A DNA stretch of 64,000 nt from Tumebacillus algifaecis (lineage in GTDB: Bacteria; Bacillota; Bacilli; Tumebacillales; Tumebacillaceae), in contig NZ_CP022657.1 in assembly GCF_002243515.1 (NCBI RefSeq), positions 402,001 to 466,000 of the forward strand, written 5' to 3'. The translations under genes and the position numbers were made by a program. The notes under the pieces were generated by a model. It saw nothing but the letters and a program-made list of their open reading frames with translations. It was not told the origin of the DNA and made no database searches. Below, piece after piece: positions 8,282-16,840 of the stretch (the stretch's first letter is position 1; every line of letters begins with the position of its first letter).

Positions 8282-9418
8282 ATGGAGAGGCCGATTCGCG
8301 TCCTCTATCTGATCGGGGGCGGCGAGTTTGGGGGAGCGGAACAGCATCTGCTCGGACTGGTCAACGATCTGGATACGCATGGATTTCACCCGCAGGTGGC
8401 CGCGTTTTATGAAGGCGAATTTGCCAAGCGCGTGCGGGAATTGGGGATTCCGACCACCGTTTTGCAGAGCGATACCAAATCGATGGGCGGCTTGAACCCG
8501 CTGCGTGATCTGATTCGCGATTGGCGACCACATGTGATTCACACGCATGGGGTGCGGGCGAACATGATCGGGCGCTTGGCGAACAAGTCGGAAGGCTACC
8601 CGGCCAAGTCGGTCACCACGGTGCACAGCAACTTGGCGCTCGACTATCCGGCCGCGTGGAAGCGCACGCTGTTCGGGACGTTCGAGAAAATCACCTGGCC
8701 TTATGTCGATCATTTCATTCTCGTCTCGCACGCGATGAAAGATGATTTCTTGCAGATCGGGCTGCCCGAAAAGAAGATGAGCGTCATCCACAATGCGATC
8801 GAACTGCCGCTGGAGCCAAGCGTGCATGTCCCGGTGACATCGCTTCGCGATTTGATCGGCGTGGGCGAAGACGTGACCATCGTCGGCACGGTGGCGCGGC
8901 TTCATCCCGTGAAAGGTCACACGTACTTGTTGAAGGCGATCCAGAAAATCGTTCAGGAACGGCAGGATGTCGTCTTCCCGTGGTTCGGTGATGGCGATCT
9001 TCATGACGAACTGCAAGCGGAAGCGAAGGCGCTCGGTGTTGATTCCTATGTGCGGTTCTTAGGATTTCGCAAAGACATTCCCGATCTGCTTCCACAGCTT
9101 GACGTGTTCTGCCTGCCTTCCTTATCTGAAGGCTTGTCGCTGTCGATCCTCGAAGCGCTGGCAGTCGGAGCGCCGGTCGTGACCACCGCTGTCGGCGGAT
9201 CGCCGGAAGTGATCACCTCGGAGGAGGACGGCCTGTTGGTGCCAGCGGCCGACCCGCAGGCGCTCTATGAGAGCATCTGTCTACTGGTAAAGAACAAAGA
9301 GCGCCGTTTGGAATTGGCCAAGGCGGGGCAGGAGATGGTGTACCGCCGCTTCACGATGCGCCGCCTTGTCGAGGAAACGACAAAAGTTTATACCGATTTG
9401 CTTCAGACACCAAAATAG
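8282..9418 (+). CDS. Glycosyltransferase family 4 (GT-B)
   Basis: A 378-residue soluble GT-B glycosyltransferase. The N-terminal domain starts RVLYLIGGGEFGGAEQHLL, with the GGAE acceptor-side loop common in GT4. The C-terminal nucleotide-sugar domain contains VARLHPVKGH (about 203) and the E-x7-E motif in PSLSEGLSLSILEALAVG (about 280-297), followed by TTAVGGSPEVI. It probably adds a sugar to a lipid-linked or secreted glycan handled by the preceding ligase-like protein. The three genes 6232-9418 form an apparent operon ended by a hairpin at 9433. Donor and acceptor cannot be read from sequence. Confidence 0.88.
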   Translation: MERPIRVLYLIGGGEFGGAEQHLLGLVNDLDTHGFHPQVAAFYEGEFAKRVRELGIPTTVLQSDTKSMGGLNPLRDLIRDWRPHVIHTHGVRANMIGRLANKSEGYPAKSVTTVHSNLALDYPAAWKRTLFGTFEKITWPYVDHFILVSHAMKDDFLQIGLPEKKMSVIHNAIELPLEPSVHVPVTSLRDLIGVGEDVTIVGTVARLHPVKGHTYLLKAIQKIVQERQDVVFPWFGDGDLHDELQAEAKALGVDSYVRFLGFRKDIPDLLPQLDVFCLPSLSEGLSLSILEALAVGAPVVTTAVGGSPEVITSEEDGLLVPAADPQALYESICLLVKNKERRLELAKAGQEMVYRRFTMRRLVEETTKVYTDLLQTPK

Positions 9419-9432
9419 GACACATATTCATG

Positions 9433-9468
9433 CCCCTGCTCGAGTAATTTGAGTAGGGGTTTGCTTTT
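9433..9468 (+). terminator. Terminator after GT4 gene
   Basis: CCCCTGCTC and GAGTAGGGG flank gagtaattt, followed by a T-rich tract. Confidence 0.75.
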
Positions 9469-9585
9469 AAGCCAATGTCTGGCTCGCTCTGACTTCGAAA
9501 GATGGAAATAAAAGTTTGTCGAATACTTTTGTGGCAAAAAAGGAACAATTACATATTTTTGAATACAAAAAATGTCTCCCAAGTA

Positions 9586-9614
9586 GTGACAAACTTTTGG
9601 TAGTTTGCTAATAT
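9586..9614 (+). promoter_or_regulatory. Promoter of the major S-layer gene
   Basis: GTGACA (9586-9591), a 17-bp spacer and TAATAT (9609-9614) predict transcription from about 9621, leaving a leader of roughly 260 nt before the GTG start at 9883. The upstream DNA is AT-rich, which would favour strong initiation. Confidence 0.55.
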
Positions 9615-9620
9615 TACAGA

Positions 9621-9882
9621 CATAGGCTCGAGCCCTTGAGAAACCTAACCGCCGTGAGGCTGTCATGAGAGCCTCGCCGGGAAGTGGTTCTGGCGCCACC
9701 AGAACCACAACTTGCTAGCCAGCCTGTCGATTGCTCGATCGATAGGAGCAAATATAACCTCAAGGGTAAACACAATTTTCAACACGAGAGATTTGATGAA
9801 AACTGTCGGAATCTCTGAACTGTTGCAGAGTTTTCGAATTTGAGTTCATACAGATCTCGCCAATCAGAAGGAGGAAGTCTCT
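9621..9882 (+). promoter_or_regulatory. Long structured 5' leader of S-layer mRNA
   Basis: The leader contains a perfect 10-bp hairpin (GTGGTTCTGG at 9684-9693 with CCAGAACCAC at 9699-9708) and a second stem pairing CCTGTCGAT with ATCGATAGG (9724-9747). No T-run follows them. I could not match it to the ydaO, GEMM, SAM or THF riboswitch patterns I remember. S-layer genes of other bacteria often have long leaders that stabilise mRNA; that role is the simplest reading. AAGGAGG (9868-9874) is the ribosome site. Confidence 0.55.
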
Positions 9883-12800
9883 GTGAACAAAAGCAAGAAG
9901 CTTACCGCTGCTGTAGCTGCAACCGCAGTTGCATCCGCAATCGTAGCACCGGTTGCGTCCGCATCCGTATCGTTTTCTGATATCGAAGGTTCCTACGCGA
10001 AGGATGCGATCCTTGAACTGGCGAACGCTGGCATCATCGTTGGCGAAAACGGCAAGTTCAACCCGTCCGCGAAAATCAACCGTCAAGACTTCGCAATCAT
10101 CATGGCGAAAGCTCTGGGCCTGGACCTGAACAACAAGCCGGCTACCGCAACTTTCTCTGACATCCCGACCACTCACTACTCCTTTGTTGCAGTAGAAGCT
10201 GCTGTTAAAGCAGGCCTGCTGTCCGGTATTGGCGGCGGCAAGTTCGGTGCTAACACCTCCTTGACCCGTGAACAGATGGCAGTTGTGTTCGTAAACGCTC
10301 TGGGCGTAGACGTTGCTGGCAAAGGCGCTGACCTGAAATTCGCAGATGCATCCTCCATCTCTTCTTGGGCGAAAGATGCAGTTGCATACGCAGTTGAAGC
10401 GAAACTCTTGTCTGGCGGCGAAGGCAACAAGTTCAACCCGCAAGCAAGCGCTGAGCGCCAACAAGTTGCAGTTGTTGCTTCTAACTTCCTGAAAGTTAAA
10501 GAAGAACTGTCCGTTGGCACCATCACCGCTGTTGAGTACCTCGACAACACCAACCTGAAAGTTACCTTCTCCAAAGCTCTGGAAGCGGCTGACAAAGCTG
10601 ATTTCGCAGTAAAGGCGAAAGCAACTGGCGCTGCTGCTGAAGTTGCAAGCGTAACTCTCTCTGACGACAAAAAATCGGCTACCGTTAAGCTGACAGCTCC
10701 GCTCGCGGCAGCTACTGCTTACACCGTATCCTACAAGCATAAGTCTCTGGAAATCACCACTCCGCAAGCTGCAACCGTTGAAGTTGCTGCAACCGGCGCG
10801 AAGAAACTGACCGTTACCTTCAACCAAGCGGTTGATACTGCAAAAGCTGATTTCGCAGTTAAGAAGGGTACCGTTGCAGTTAACGTTTCTTCCGTAACCT
10901 TCTCCGAAGACAAGAAATCGGCAGTTCTCGTACTGACCACCAAGCTGACTAAAGGCGACTACACCGTCTCCGTTACCGGCGTACAAGAGTCTGCTGTATC
11001 TGACACTGTATCTGTTGAAAACGAAACGGTTGCTTCCATCACTTTGGGTTCCGACAAAGCTGCAGCTAAGCTGGATGGCGCGGGCATCATCGTTGGCGCT
11101 ACCGTAACCTACAAGGTTGTAAACCAATACGGTGAAGACCTGACCAACAACACTCCGAACATCAACTGGACCACTGGCTTGGGCACCGCTGCTGACGACA
11201 ACGCTGGCTTGGTTGAGCTGACTTACAATTTCACCAAAGGTCAAACTGTCGTTCTGACTGGTGTTGATTCCACTTCGAACAAAGTAGTAACCGGCACCCT
11301 GACCGTTAGCGATGCTGCTACTACCTCCGAACTTACCTTCGGCGAACTGTACAACGCTGAAGACGAAGAGCTGACCACTACGTCCGACTTCTCCGACTTT
11401 GTGATCACGCTCGGCGGCAAAGACCAATACGGTAACACAGCGACTAAAGCACAACTGGAAAATGACTTTATCGTCACTTCTTCCAACCCGCTCGTTGCTA
11501 CCGTTGAAAACACTGGCGGCTCTAACCCGGCTCCGACTGTGTCCACCGAGGTTGGCAAGAACGAAGACTCCTTGGGTCTGACTCTGGTGAGACCGGCAAA
11601 CAACATCGCTGGCACCGCCACGATCCGCCTGATCAACAAGTACACCGGTAAAGATTTCACTTTCAACGTGACTGTTGTGAAAGCTGCTGCAGTTGATACC
11701 GTAACTCTGTCCGCTCCGACCGAAACGATTGCTGCTGGCGACACCGTTTCCATTCCGTTCTCTGTTCTTGATCAGAACGGTAACGAATTCAAAACGCACT
11801 CTGGTCTAGTTGCTGGTCTGGGCCTCAACGCAACCAACGGTAATATTTCCCTCGCATACGACTACGTTGCGAAGAAGTCCGTACTGAACTTCACGGCTAA
11901 CGCCAAAGGCAAAGCAACTATCACTTTGGCTCCGACCTCTGGTAAAGCTCCGGCTACCATCATTTTTGACGTCGTTGATGCTCGTACTCCGGCAGTAGTT
12001 TCGAAAGTTGTTGACCTGAAAGGTGCAGTTGCAGTTGGCGCTACGTCCAAACTGACTGCTGCCAACCTGCAAGTGGTTGACCAATACGGCAAAGCAGTTA
12101 CTATCGACGAAGATTTCTTCGATGACTACGAAATCGCTGTTGATGTCGCTGGTACCAAAGTTGACGCAGACGCAGACCTGATCACTTCGGTAGACGATGT
12201 GATCACCCTGACCGGTGTTGCGAAAGGCACCGAGAAGATCAAGTTGACCCTGCGCAACGCTGCTGACTCTTCCGAAGTTGCTGGCTCCTCGATCGAGTTC
12301 AACGTGAAAGCTGTTGCTCTGAGCGACATCGCTTCCTACGAAATCGGCGATGTAGCGAAGATCTACGACGATAACGCTGCTGGCTACCAAGTAGGCTTCG
12401 ACGTATACGGTAAGCTCACTGACGGCACGAAAGTTGTTCTGCCGAACACAGCATTCACCGCTACTTCGACCAAAGCTGGCCTGACGTACTCCACTGCTAC
12501 CCGCAAACTGGACGCAAATGGCGTGACCTTCGGCGATGCATCTGAAGTAACCGGTAAAGTGAAAGTCGTTATCGTAACCACTGGTGAGAACCTTGAGAAG
12601 GAAGTAACGATCACCAACGTTGCTCCGACTGCTACTACCTTCAAGAACGTTTCCACCAACGCAGTAGCGATCACTAGCGGCGTTGCAGCAGTTGCAGCAG
12701 CAGATGTAAACACTGCTAACCTGCTGGCTACCTTCACCGCGAAGGACCAATATGGCGTAGCGTTCGACCTGGATGACGCAACGGTTACCTACTCCAACCT

Positions 12801-12939
12801 GAAAGGTGCTGGTCTGAACGTTACAAACAACGGTCAAGACAACGCATCGATCACAGGCGCGGCTGCTGGTAACACCTTCGTGATGACCATCATCCTGCCG
12901 TCTGGCAAGTCTGCATTCATCAACGTAGTTGTTAAGTAA
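9883..12939 (+). CDS. Major S-layer protein with N-terminal SLH repeats
   Basis: A 1018-residue secreted protein, GTG start. The signal peptide (1-28) is Ala-rich and ends near VASASVSF. Three SLH repeats follow at about 30-80, 85-140 and 145-205, each starting FSD or FAD. The remainder is a chain of beta-sandwich modules rich in Val, Thr, Ala and Gly, with the recurring phrase DQYG (Ig-like) at several places. Composition and codon use differ from neighbours: few rare codons, GCT/GCA, GTT and AAC/CTG preferred, as expected of a very highly expressed gene. It is monocistronic, with a strong leader and terminator. It should form the paracrystalline surface array by binding pyruvylated wall polymer. 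Confidence 0.9.
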   Translation: MNKSKKLTAAVAATAVASAIVAPVASASVSFSDIEGSYAKDAILELANAGIIVGENGKFNPSAKINRQDFAIIMAKALGLDLNNKPATATFSDIPTTHYSFVAVEAAVKAGLLSGIGGGKFGANTSLTREQMAVVFVNALGVDVAGKGADLKFADASSISSWAKDAVAYAVEAKLLSGGEGNKFNPQASAERQQVAVVASNFLKVKEELSVGTITAVEYLDNTNLKVTFSKALEAADKADFAVKAKATGAAAEVASVTLSDDKKSATVKLTAPLAAATAYTVSYKHKSLEITTPQAATVEVAATGAKKLTVTFNQAVDTAKADFAVKKGTVAVNVSSVTFSEDKKSAVLVLTTKLTKGDYTVSVTGVQESAVSDTVSVENETVASITLGSDKAAAKLDGAGIIVGATVTYKVVNQYGEDLTNNTPNINWTTGLGTAADDNAGLVELTYNFTKGQTVVLTGVDSTSNKVVTGTLTVSDAATTSELTFGELYNAEDEELTTTSDFSDFVITLGGKDQYGNTATKAQLENDFIVTSSNPLVATVENTGGSNPAPTVSTEVGKNEDSLGLTLVRPANNIAGTATIRLINKYTGKDFTFNVTVVKAAAVDTVTLSAPTETIAAGDTVSIPFSVLDQNGNEFKTHSGLVAGLGLNATNGNISLAYDYVAKKSVLNFTANAKGKATITLAPTSGKAPATIIFDVVDARTPAVVSKVVDLKGAVAVGATSKLTAANLQVVDQYGKAVTIDEDFFDDYEIAVDVAGTKVDADADLITSVDDVITLTGVAKGTEKIKLTLRNAADSSEVAGSSIEFNVKAVALSDIASYEIGDVAKIYDDNAAGYQVGFDVYGKLTDGTKVVLPNTAFTATSTKAGLTYSTATRKLDANGVTFGDASEVTGKVKVVIVTTGENLEKEVTITNVAPTATTFKNVSTNAVAITSGVAAVAAADVNTANLLATFTAKDQYGVAFDLDDATVTYSNLKGAGLNVTNNGQDNASITGAAAGNTFVMTIILPSGKSAFINVVVK

Positions 12940-12960
12940 GTTATCTTAACAACAGTACGG

Positions 12961-12994
12961 GAAAAAGGAGCCCTGGAAACGGGCTCCTTTTTCT
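12961..12994 (+). terminator. Terminator of S-layer gene
   Basis: GAAAAAGGAGCCC and GGGCTCCTTTTTC flank a 7-base loop, with Ts running into the stem. Confidence 0.88.
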
Positions 12995-13041
12995 TTTGTG
13001 TTATACTTGGAAAAGGTGAATGACTAGCTAGGAGGTAAAGC

Positions 13042-13554
13042 ATGGAGGAGAACAAACAGAGTTTCCTTTCTCGACTATTCAATAAGCAGCAAGGCCAGCA
13101 GGTACAGGAAGCTACGCCGGTTGATGAGAGCAAGATTCCTACAGTTGGACGTACGCTGGCGCAAACGATCATCGCATTTACCTCGGATCAGGAAGAACAT
13201 TTCTCAGAGCAAGAAAAAGAAGCGCTGCGGGCTCAATTGCTGACGATGCCGAAGTTGCAAATTGGTGAGTTGAACTTTCTTCCATTGGAAGCTGGTCTGT
13301 ATCAAGGCGGGTACTATGTAAAGGTCTTCATTCGCAACGGTTTGGATGTCCAAGAGGAGATCACGTTGCAAGAAGTGCCGATGTATTTACTTGATGCCAA
13401 GAATGAACCGGTCGCTGGTGGTGTGTTTGAACTTCAAGACTTTGGGACCCTTCGATTCGGAGAGACTCGATACTGGACTTTTATCTATGCTCAGGAGCAG
13501 GTTTACAAAACAAATGCGGACCTGACCGATTTTACGATTCAAATTCAAGGATAG
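13042..13554 (+). CDS. SLAP-domain protein, S-layer assembly type
   Basis: A 170-residue protein without signal peptide or membrane span. Residues about 1-35 are polar and Gln-rich; about 70-168 resemble the SLAP domain of accessory-Sec S-layer assembly proteins (LPLEAGLYQGGYYVKVFIRN, then FELQDFGTLRFGETRYWTF). The domain normally occurs twice; one copy is visible here. Known SLAP proteins sit next to S-layer genes and a second SecA, and its position 100 bp after the S-layer gene fits. No secA2 is in the window. The family call is from remembered motifs. Confidence 0.6.
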   Translation: MEENKQSFLSRLFNKQQGQQVQEATPVDESKIPTVGRTLAQTIIAFTSDQEEHFSEQEKEALRAQLLTMPKLQIGELNFLPLEAGLYQGGYYVKVFIRNGLDVQEEITLQEVPMYLLDAKNEPVAGGVFELQDFGTLRFGETRYWTFIYAQEQVYKTNADLTDFTIQIQG

Positions 13555-13569
13555 ACGTGATGCTTGAAA

Positions 13570-13616
13570 CAGAAGAAGAACCACCTTGCCCCAATGGCAA
13601 GGTGGTTCTTCTTCTG
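13570..13616. terminator. Bidirectional terminator, 21-bp perfect stem
   Basis: The arms 13570-13590 and 13596-13616 are perfect inverted repeats around CCAAT, pyrimidine-rich at both outer ends. It separates the SLAP gene from the converging tail-fibre-like gene. Confidence 0.85.
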
Positions 13617-13647
13617 TCTAAGCTCGCATTTTGAAACCCTTTAGTCG

Positions 13648-16230
13648 CTATACTAGCTCAAAACTGAACCCAATTGCATTCAATTCAATCGCTTCGAGGC
13701 TGTCGTTTGCTTCGATCGTGATACGATAGTTCACGGCCCAATTGCTCGTTGTCTTTGCCCGATTTGAAATCGTGTGCATCTGGTGATTCAAAAATGATTG
13801 TGTACATTCCTCCCAAGTCGGTGCTGGGTCGAGTCCGTTATTGCAAACATCAACTCGCAAAGATGCAGGAATGACACCATCAGTTGGTAGCTGAAACGAT
13901 GAGCTAAAAACGATCCGTGATGCTGCCCGTGTTGTGGGAATCGGTGTTTTCTTCTGGAAGGCTAAGATGTTTCCACAACGAATCGTCCGCGCAGCAGTCC
14001 ATGCTCCCGCCGTTCCTGAACTTGCATCGATCGGTGCCATCCGCCAAAAGTACGTCTTTCCCTCCTGTAGATCGGACTGACAGGTGTAACGCACTATACC
14101 GTTTGTGTAGGATTGATCGACACCGTCAGAGGGCATTTTGGCGAAGAATCCCAACTCAGTTTTAACCTCCCAACCTGACTGTCCGCTTTCAGTTGAGCGA
14201 ACGTGTAAGTCTTTTGTAAATGCAGCGTCTTCAGCGATCTCGATTCTGAAATGTTGGTGATCGTTCTCTGGATCAATGCCGATCATGGCTTCGAAAGCGG
14301 GTCGCTTGGAAGTCCTGTATGTGTCAACAGGTGAAACGATTGTTAACGGCTCAGGCGGGGAATTTGTTGTGAAATAGTAGGCGTTGCTGAAATCGCTGCT
14401 CATTCCACTGCTGTCTGTGACCCTTATTTGCCAGAAGTACGTGCTTCCAAGCGTCAAAGAATCGGAGGGGACATCGTAGAACGTGTTTGCGGAAAGAATC
14501 ACATCACTGCTGTGAATCTGTACGTTGTCCACTGTGCGGAAGATTCTGATCTCGAATTTCGCTTGCGGATGATTTTCTTGGTCGCTGTAACTCCATGTAA
14601 GACGAGGGGTCAGACTTCCGCCAGTCGGTAAGGTCGAATCAGCGTTTCCGTAGGTTGGGATTGCGCTGGGTGCATTTGCAGTTTTGAAATATTGCACTTC
14701 ACTTGATGGGCTGGCCGCATCGTGGTTGTCCCACACTCTTACTGAATAGTAGTAAACGGTGCCCGGTGAAAGCTTATCTGATGGAATTGTGTACGTACTG
14801 CTCACGCTGATTACTTTCCCGCTATCGTCCACTACCGCACCATCACTGCTGCGGGTGGTGATGACCTGATAGGCTTTTTGTGGAGCAGAGGAATCAGGAT
14901 CGTTGAATGTCCAAGAGAGAGTCGGTGTCAATGTTATCTGTAGAGAGGGGGTTGTGTCTGTACCCGAGGGGCTCAGGTTGCTAGGTACGCTTGGTGCGAG
15001 ATTTATGGATTCCCAGTCCCACGTACTGGGGGAAAATGTAAAGATTGGCTTCGTAGTTGAAGCCGTATTGACACGGATGTATCCGGCCCCGCCACCGCCG
15101 GAAAGGGATGTATTGGTTCCATTAGCACCAGAGCCACTTGTCGCGCTGATGCCTGTTCGGGCTGGAGAATAAGAAGCCCCGCCACCACCACCGCCTGCGG
15201 CGTGTCCTGCGCCACCTGCATAACTTGTGACGCTCTCGCCATTACCACCTTTTGCAACTTGACCGCTTTCTCCGCCTGATGGCTGATTCCCTGCAGTTAT
15301 CGAAGCACCTCCGCCACCACCTGAAGCCACCAAACCGTTATTTCGTAGATTACTTACTCGGCATTCAAGCCAGATCGTTCCGCCTGCGCCGCCACCGCCA
15401 CCTGTTCCTCCGCTATTGTTACTGCTAAAGCCTAAGCCTCCGCCACAGTAAATCAGCCCATTAGTACCTAAAGTGATCGTATCGGCGTGAATGACGACAA
15501 TCCCGCCACCAGAGCCACCACCATTGCTGGTTCCATTCCCTGGACCGCCTGGAGTCAGTCGTGTATAGTAGTCGATCGCTATCGAGGGACCGTAGGCAGA
15601 CGACACATTACTCCCATACCCACCGATAAAGCGGTTCCCTCCACCTGCTCCGCCCGCACCTGTAGATCCAGTCGGTGTTAACAGGGGAATTACGTTTTGT
15701 CGTGCACCTTGGGGACCTCTGTCAAGCGTGGTGATATGCCCGTCAATTTTAACAGTACCGGTAGCTCGAAAGAAAATGACGCCCCCGCAAATCGTAATTC
15801 TAGCGTTCGCATTATCCCAGACCGGATAATTCGTGGTCAAAGAGCCGGTCGCCTCTATGGTCACGTCTGTATAGTGCGGGACTTTTTGCACGATCATCAA
15901 GGCGGGATACCGTCCGGCACCACTTGTCGATGTATCAAGTGGTTCGCCGCCGAGATGTAAAGTATTTCCTGAAATGCTGGTCACGGTAAACGTTTGGTAC
16001 TTTCCGAAGTTGGCAGCTGTACAGCCAGCCTCTACAGTACCCATCAGGCACATTGCAAGGATCTCGTCTCCTACCGCAATACCCGATGGCGGGGCACTCA
16101 GCGTGATGCTGGTGGCCGTTGTGCTGACAACTAAATTGAATGGTGCATATCTGGCAGTATTAAAGTTAGAGGAATTATTAATCGTTAAGACACCGTCGCG
16201 CCCAGTTCCTTTCGATAGTGTTCTTGGCAT
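13648..16230 (-). CDS. Phage tail-fibre-like glycine-rich FN3 protein
   Basis: An 860-residue protein with no signal peptide. Residues 1-150 form a beta-rich head (SITLSAPPSGIAVGDEI); about 205-395 are very Gly-rich with repeated GGGGG runs, as in phage tail-fibre and adhesin shafts; about 405-640 hold two fibronectin-III-like modules, each with a YYSVRVWD or YFWQIRVTD strand; the C terminus (650-860) is another beta domain with a YFWRM strand. Start supported by GAGGTAG. Just upstream is a small gene with a phage-tail N-terminal motif. Either a tail-fibre/tailocin remnant or a recruited surface adhesin; no capsid or lysis genes are near. Confidence 0.6.
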   Translation of the reverse strand: MPRTLSKGTGRDGVLTINNSSNFNTARYAPFNLVVSTTATSITLSAPPSGIAVGDEILAMCLMGTVEAGCTAANFGKYQTFTVTSISGNTLHLGGEPLDTSTSGAGRYPALMIVQKVPHYTDVTIEATGSLTTNYPVWDNANARITICGGVIFFRATGTVKIDGHITTLDRGPQGARQNVIPLLTPTGSTGAGGAGGGNRFIGGYGSNVSSAYGPSIAIDYYTRLTPGGPGNGTSNGGGSGGGIVVIHADTITLGTNGLIYCGGGLGFSSNNSGGTGGGGGAGGTIWLECRVSNLRNNGLVASGGGGGASITAGNQPSGGESGQVAKGGNGESVTSYAGGAGHAAGGGGGGASYSPARTGISATSGSGANGTNTSLSGGGGAGYIRVNTASTTKPIFTFSPSTWDWESINLAPSVPSNLSPSGTDTTPSLQITLTPTLSWTFNDPDSSAPQKAYQVITTRSSDGAVVDDSGKVISVSSTYTIPSDKLSPGTVYYYSVRVWDNHDAASPSSEVQYFKTANAPSAIPTYGNADSTLPTGGSLTPRLTWSYSDQENHPQAKFEIRIFRTVDNVQIHSSDVILSANTFYDVPSDSLTLGSTYFWQIRVTDSSGMSSDFSNAYYFTTNSPPEPLTIVSPVDTYRTSKRPAFEAMIGIDPENDHQHFRIEIAEDAAFTKDLHVRSTESGQSGWEVKTELGFFAKMPSDGVDQSYTNGIVRYTCQSDLQEGKTYFWRMAPIDASSGTAGAWTAARTIRCGNILAFQKKTPIPTTRAASRIVFSSSFQLPTDGVIPASLRVDVCNNGLDPAPTWEECTQSFLNHQMHTISNRAKTTSNWAVNYRITIEANDSLEAIELNAIGFSFELV

Positions 16231-16248
16231 TTTACGCTACCTCGCTTT

Positions 16249-16584
16249 CTACATAAGATACATTTTCTGATTTAGGGCATCGAACTTCAACGCGTCATTC
16301 AGGGGGACGATGTCATCCGTGTTGAAAAACGATTCCACAAAGATGTTGGGTGCTCCGATGTTCAATTTTGATTTTTGGATAGACTCGACTGCGATCGCGA
16401 GATTGATGAAGCAAAGTTGTAGAGCGAGCAGCGTTTCGTTGGTCTTAGATTCACGATCCGAAATGTCTTGTTTGAGCGTTTCGACCTTCGTCTGCGTCGA
16501 TTCAATCGCGCTCTCAATTCGATTCATATCCTGCGCAGTCAATACCTCATGGTTCTGCCAGTCTGTCTTCGGAATGTATGTCAT
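16249..16584 (-). CDS. Small phage-tail-associated protein
   Basis: A 111-residue protein. Its N terminus (YIPKTDWQNHEVLTAQDMN then RIESAIE) is the pattern I know from Bacillus phage and tailocin tail-fibre or baseplate proteins (TDW, then VTAxDMNRIE). Residues 28-75 look like a coiled coil (STQTKVETLKQDISDRESK). AAAGGAGGTTAGCGT precedes the start. It lies 18 bp upstream of the 860-residue tail-like gene and is surely co-transcribed, perhaps as trimerisation or attachment subunit of that fibre. Confidence 0.55.
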   Translation of the reverse strand: MTYIPKTDWQNHEVLTAQDMNRIESAIESTQTKVETLKQDISDRESKTNETLLALQLCFINLAIAVESIQKSKLNIGAPNIFVESFFNTDDIVPLNDALKFDALNQKMYLM

Positions 16585-16840
16585 ACGCTAACCTCCTTTC
16601 TGTAGAGCCGCACAAAGCGCTGGAAGTTGAAGCAAAAAAGTTGAACATTTTTCTCGATTTCTAGCAATCTACTATAAACTATTCTGCATTTCGACCGACA
16701 TAAAGAGAGAGGGGAAAGTTCTTTCTCGCAAATTTCTTCAAAAGAATTGGGAAGAAGGAACTAGATCGTAATGGCAGGAGTCTTCTGGATACTGTCGAAA
16801 ACTGTTATCAAATGCAAAATCGTGCAAGGGAGGAATAAAG

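Noticed and set aside
9600-9770. c-di-AMP (ydaO) riboswitch before the S-layer gene
   Set aside because: The GGGG-ACC / GGGGTGAATC core and the CAGCTAACCTC 3' part are absent.
9760-11799. 679-codon open frame antisense to the S-layer gene
   Set aside because: It is a shadow of the strongly biased codon use in the S-layer gene; the translation is low-complexity, has no motif and no ribosome site.
11806-12837. 343-codon antisense frame in the S-layer gene
   Set aside because: Shadow of the sense gene with no start signal.
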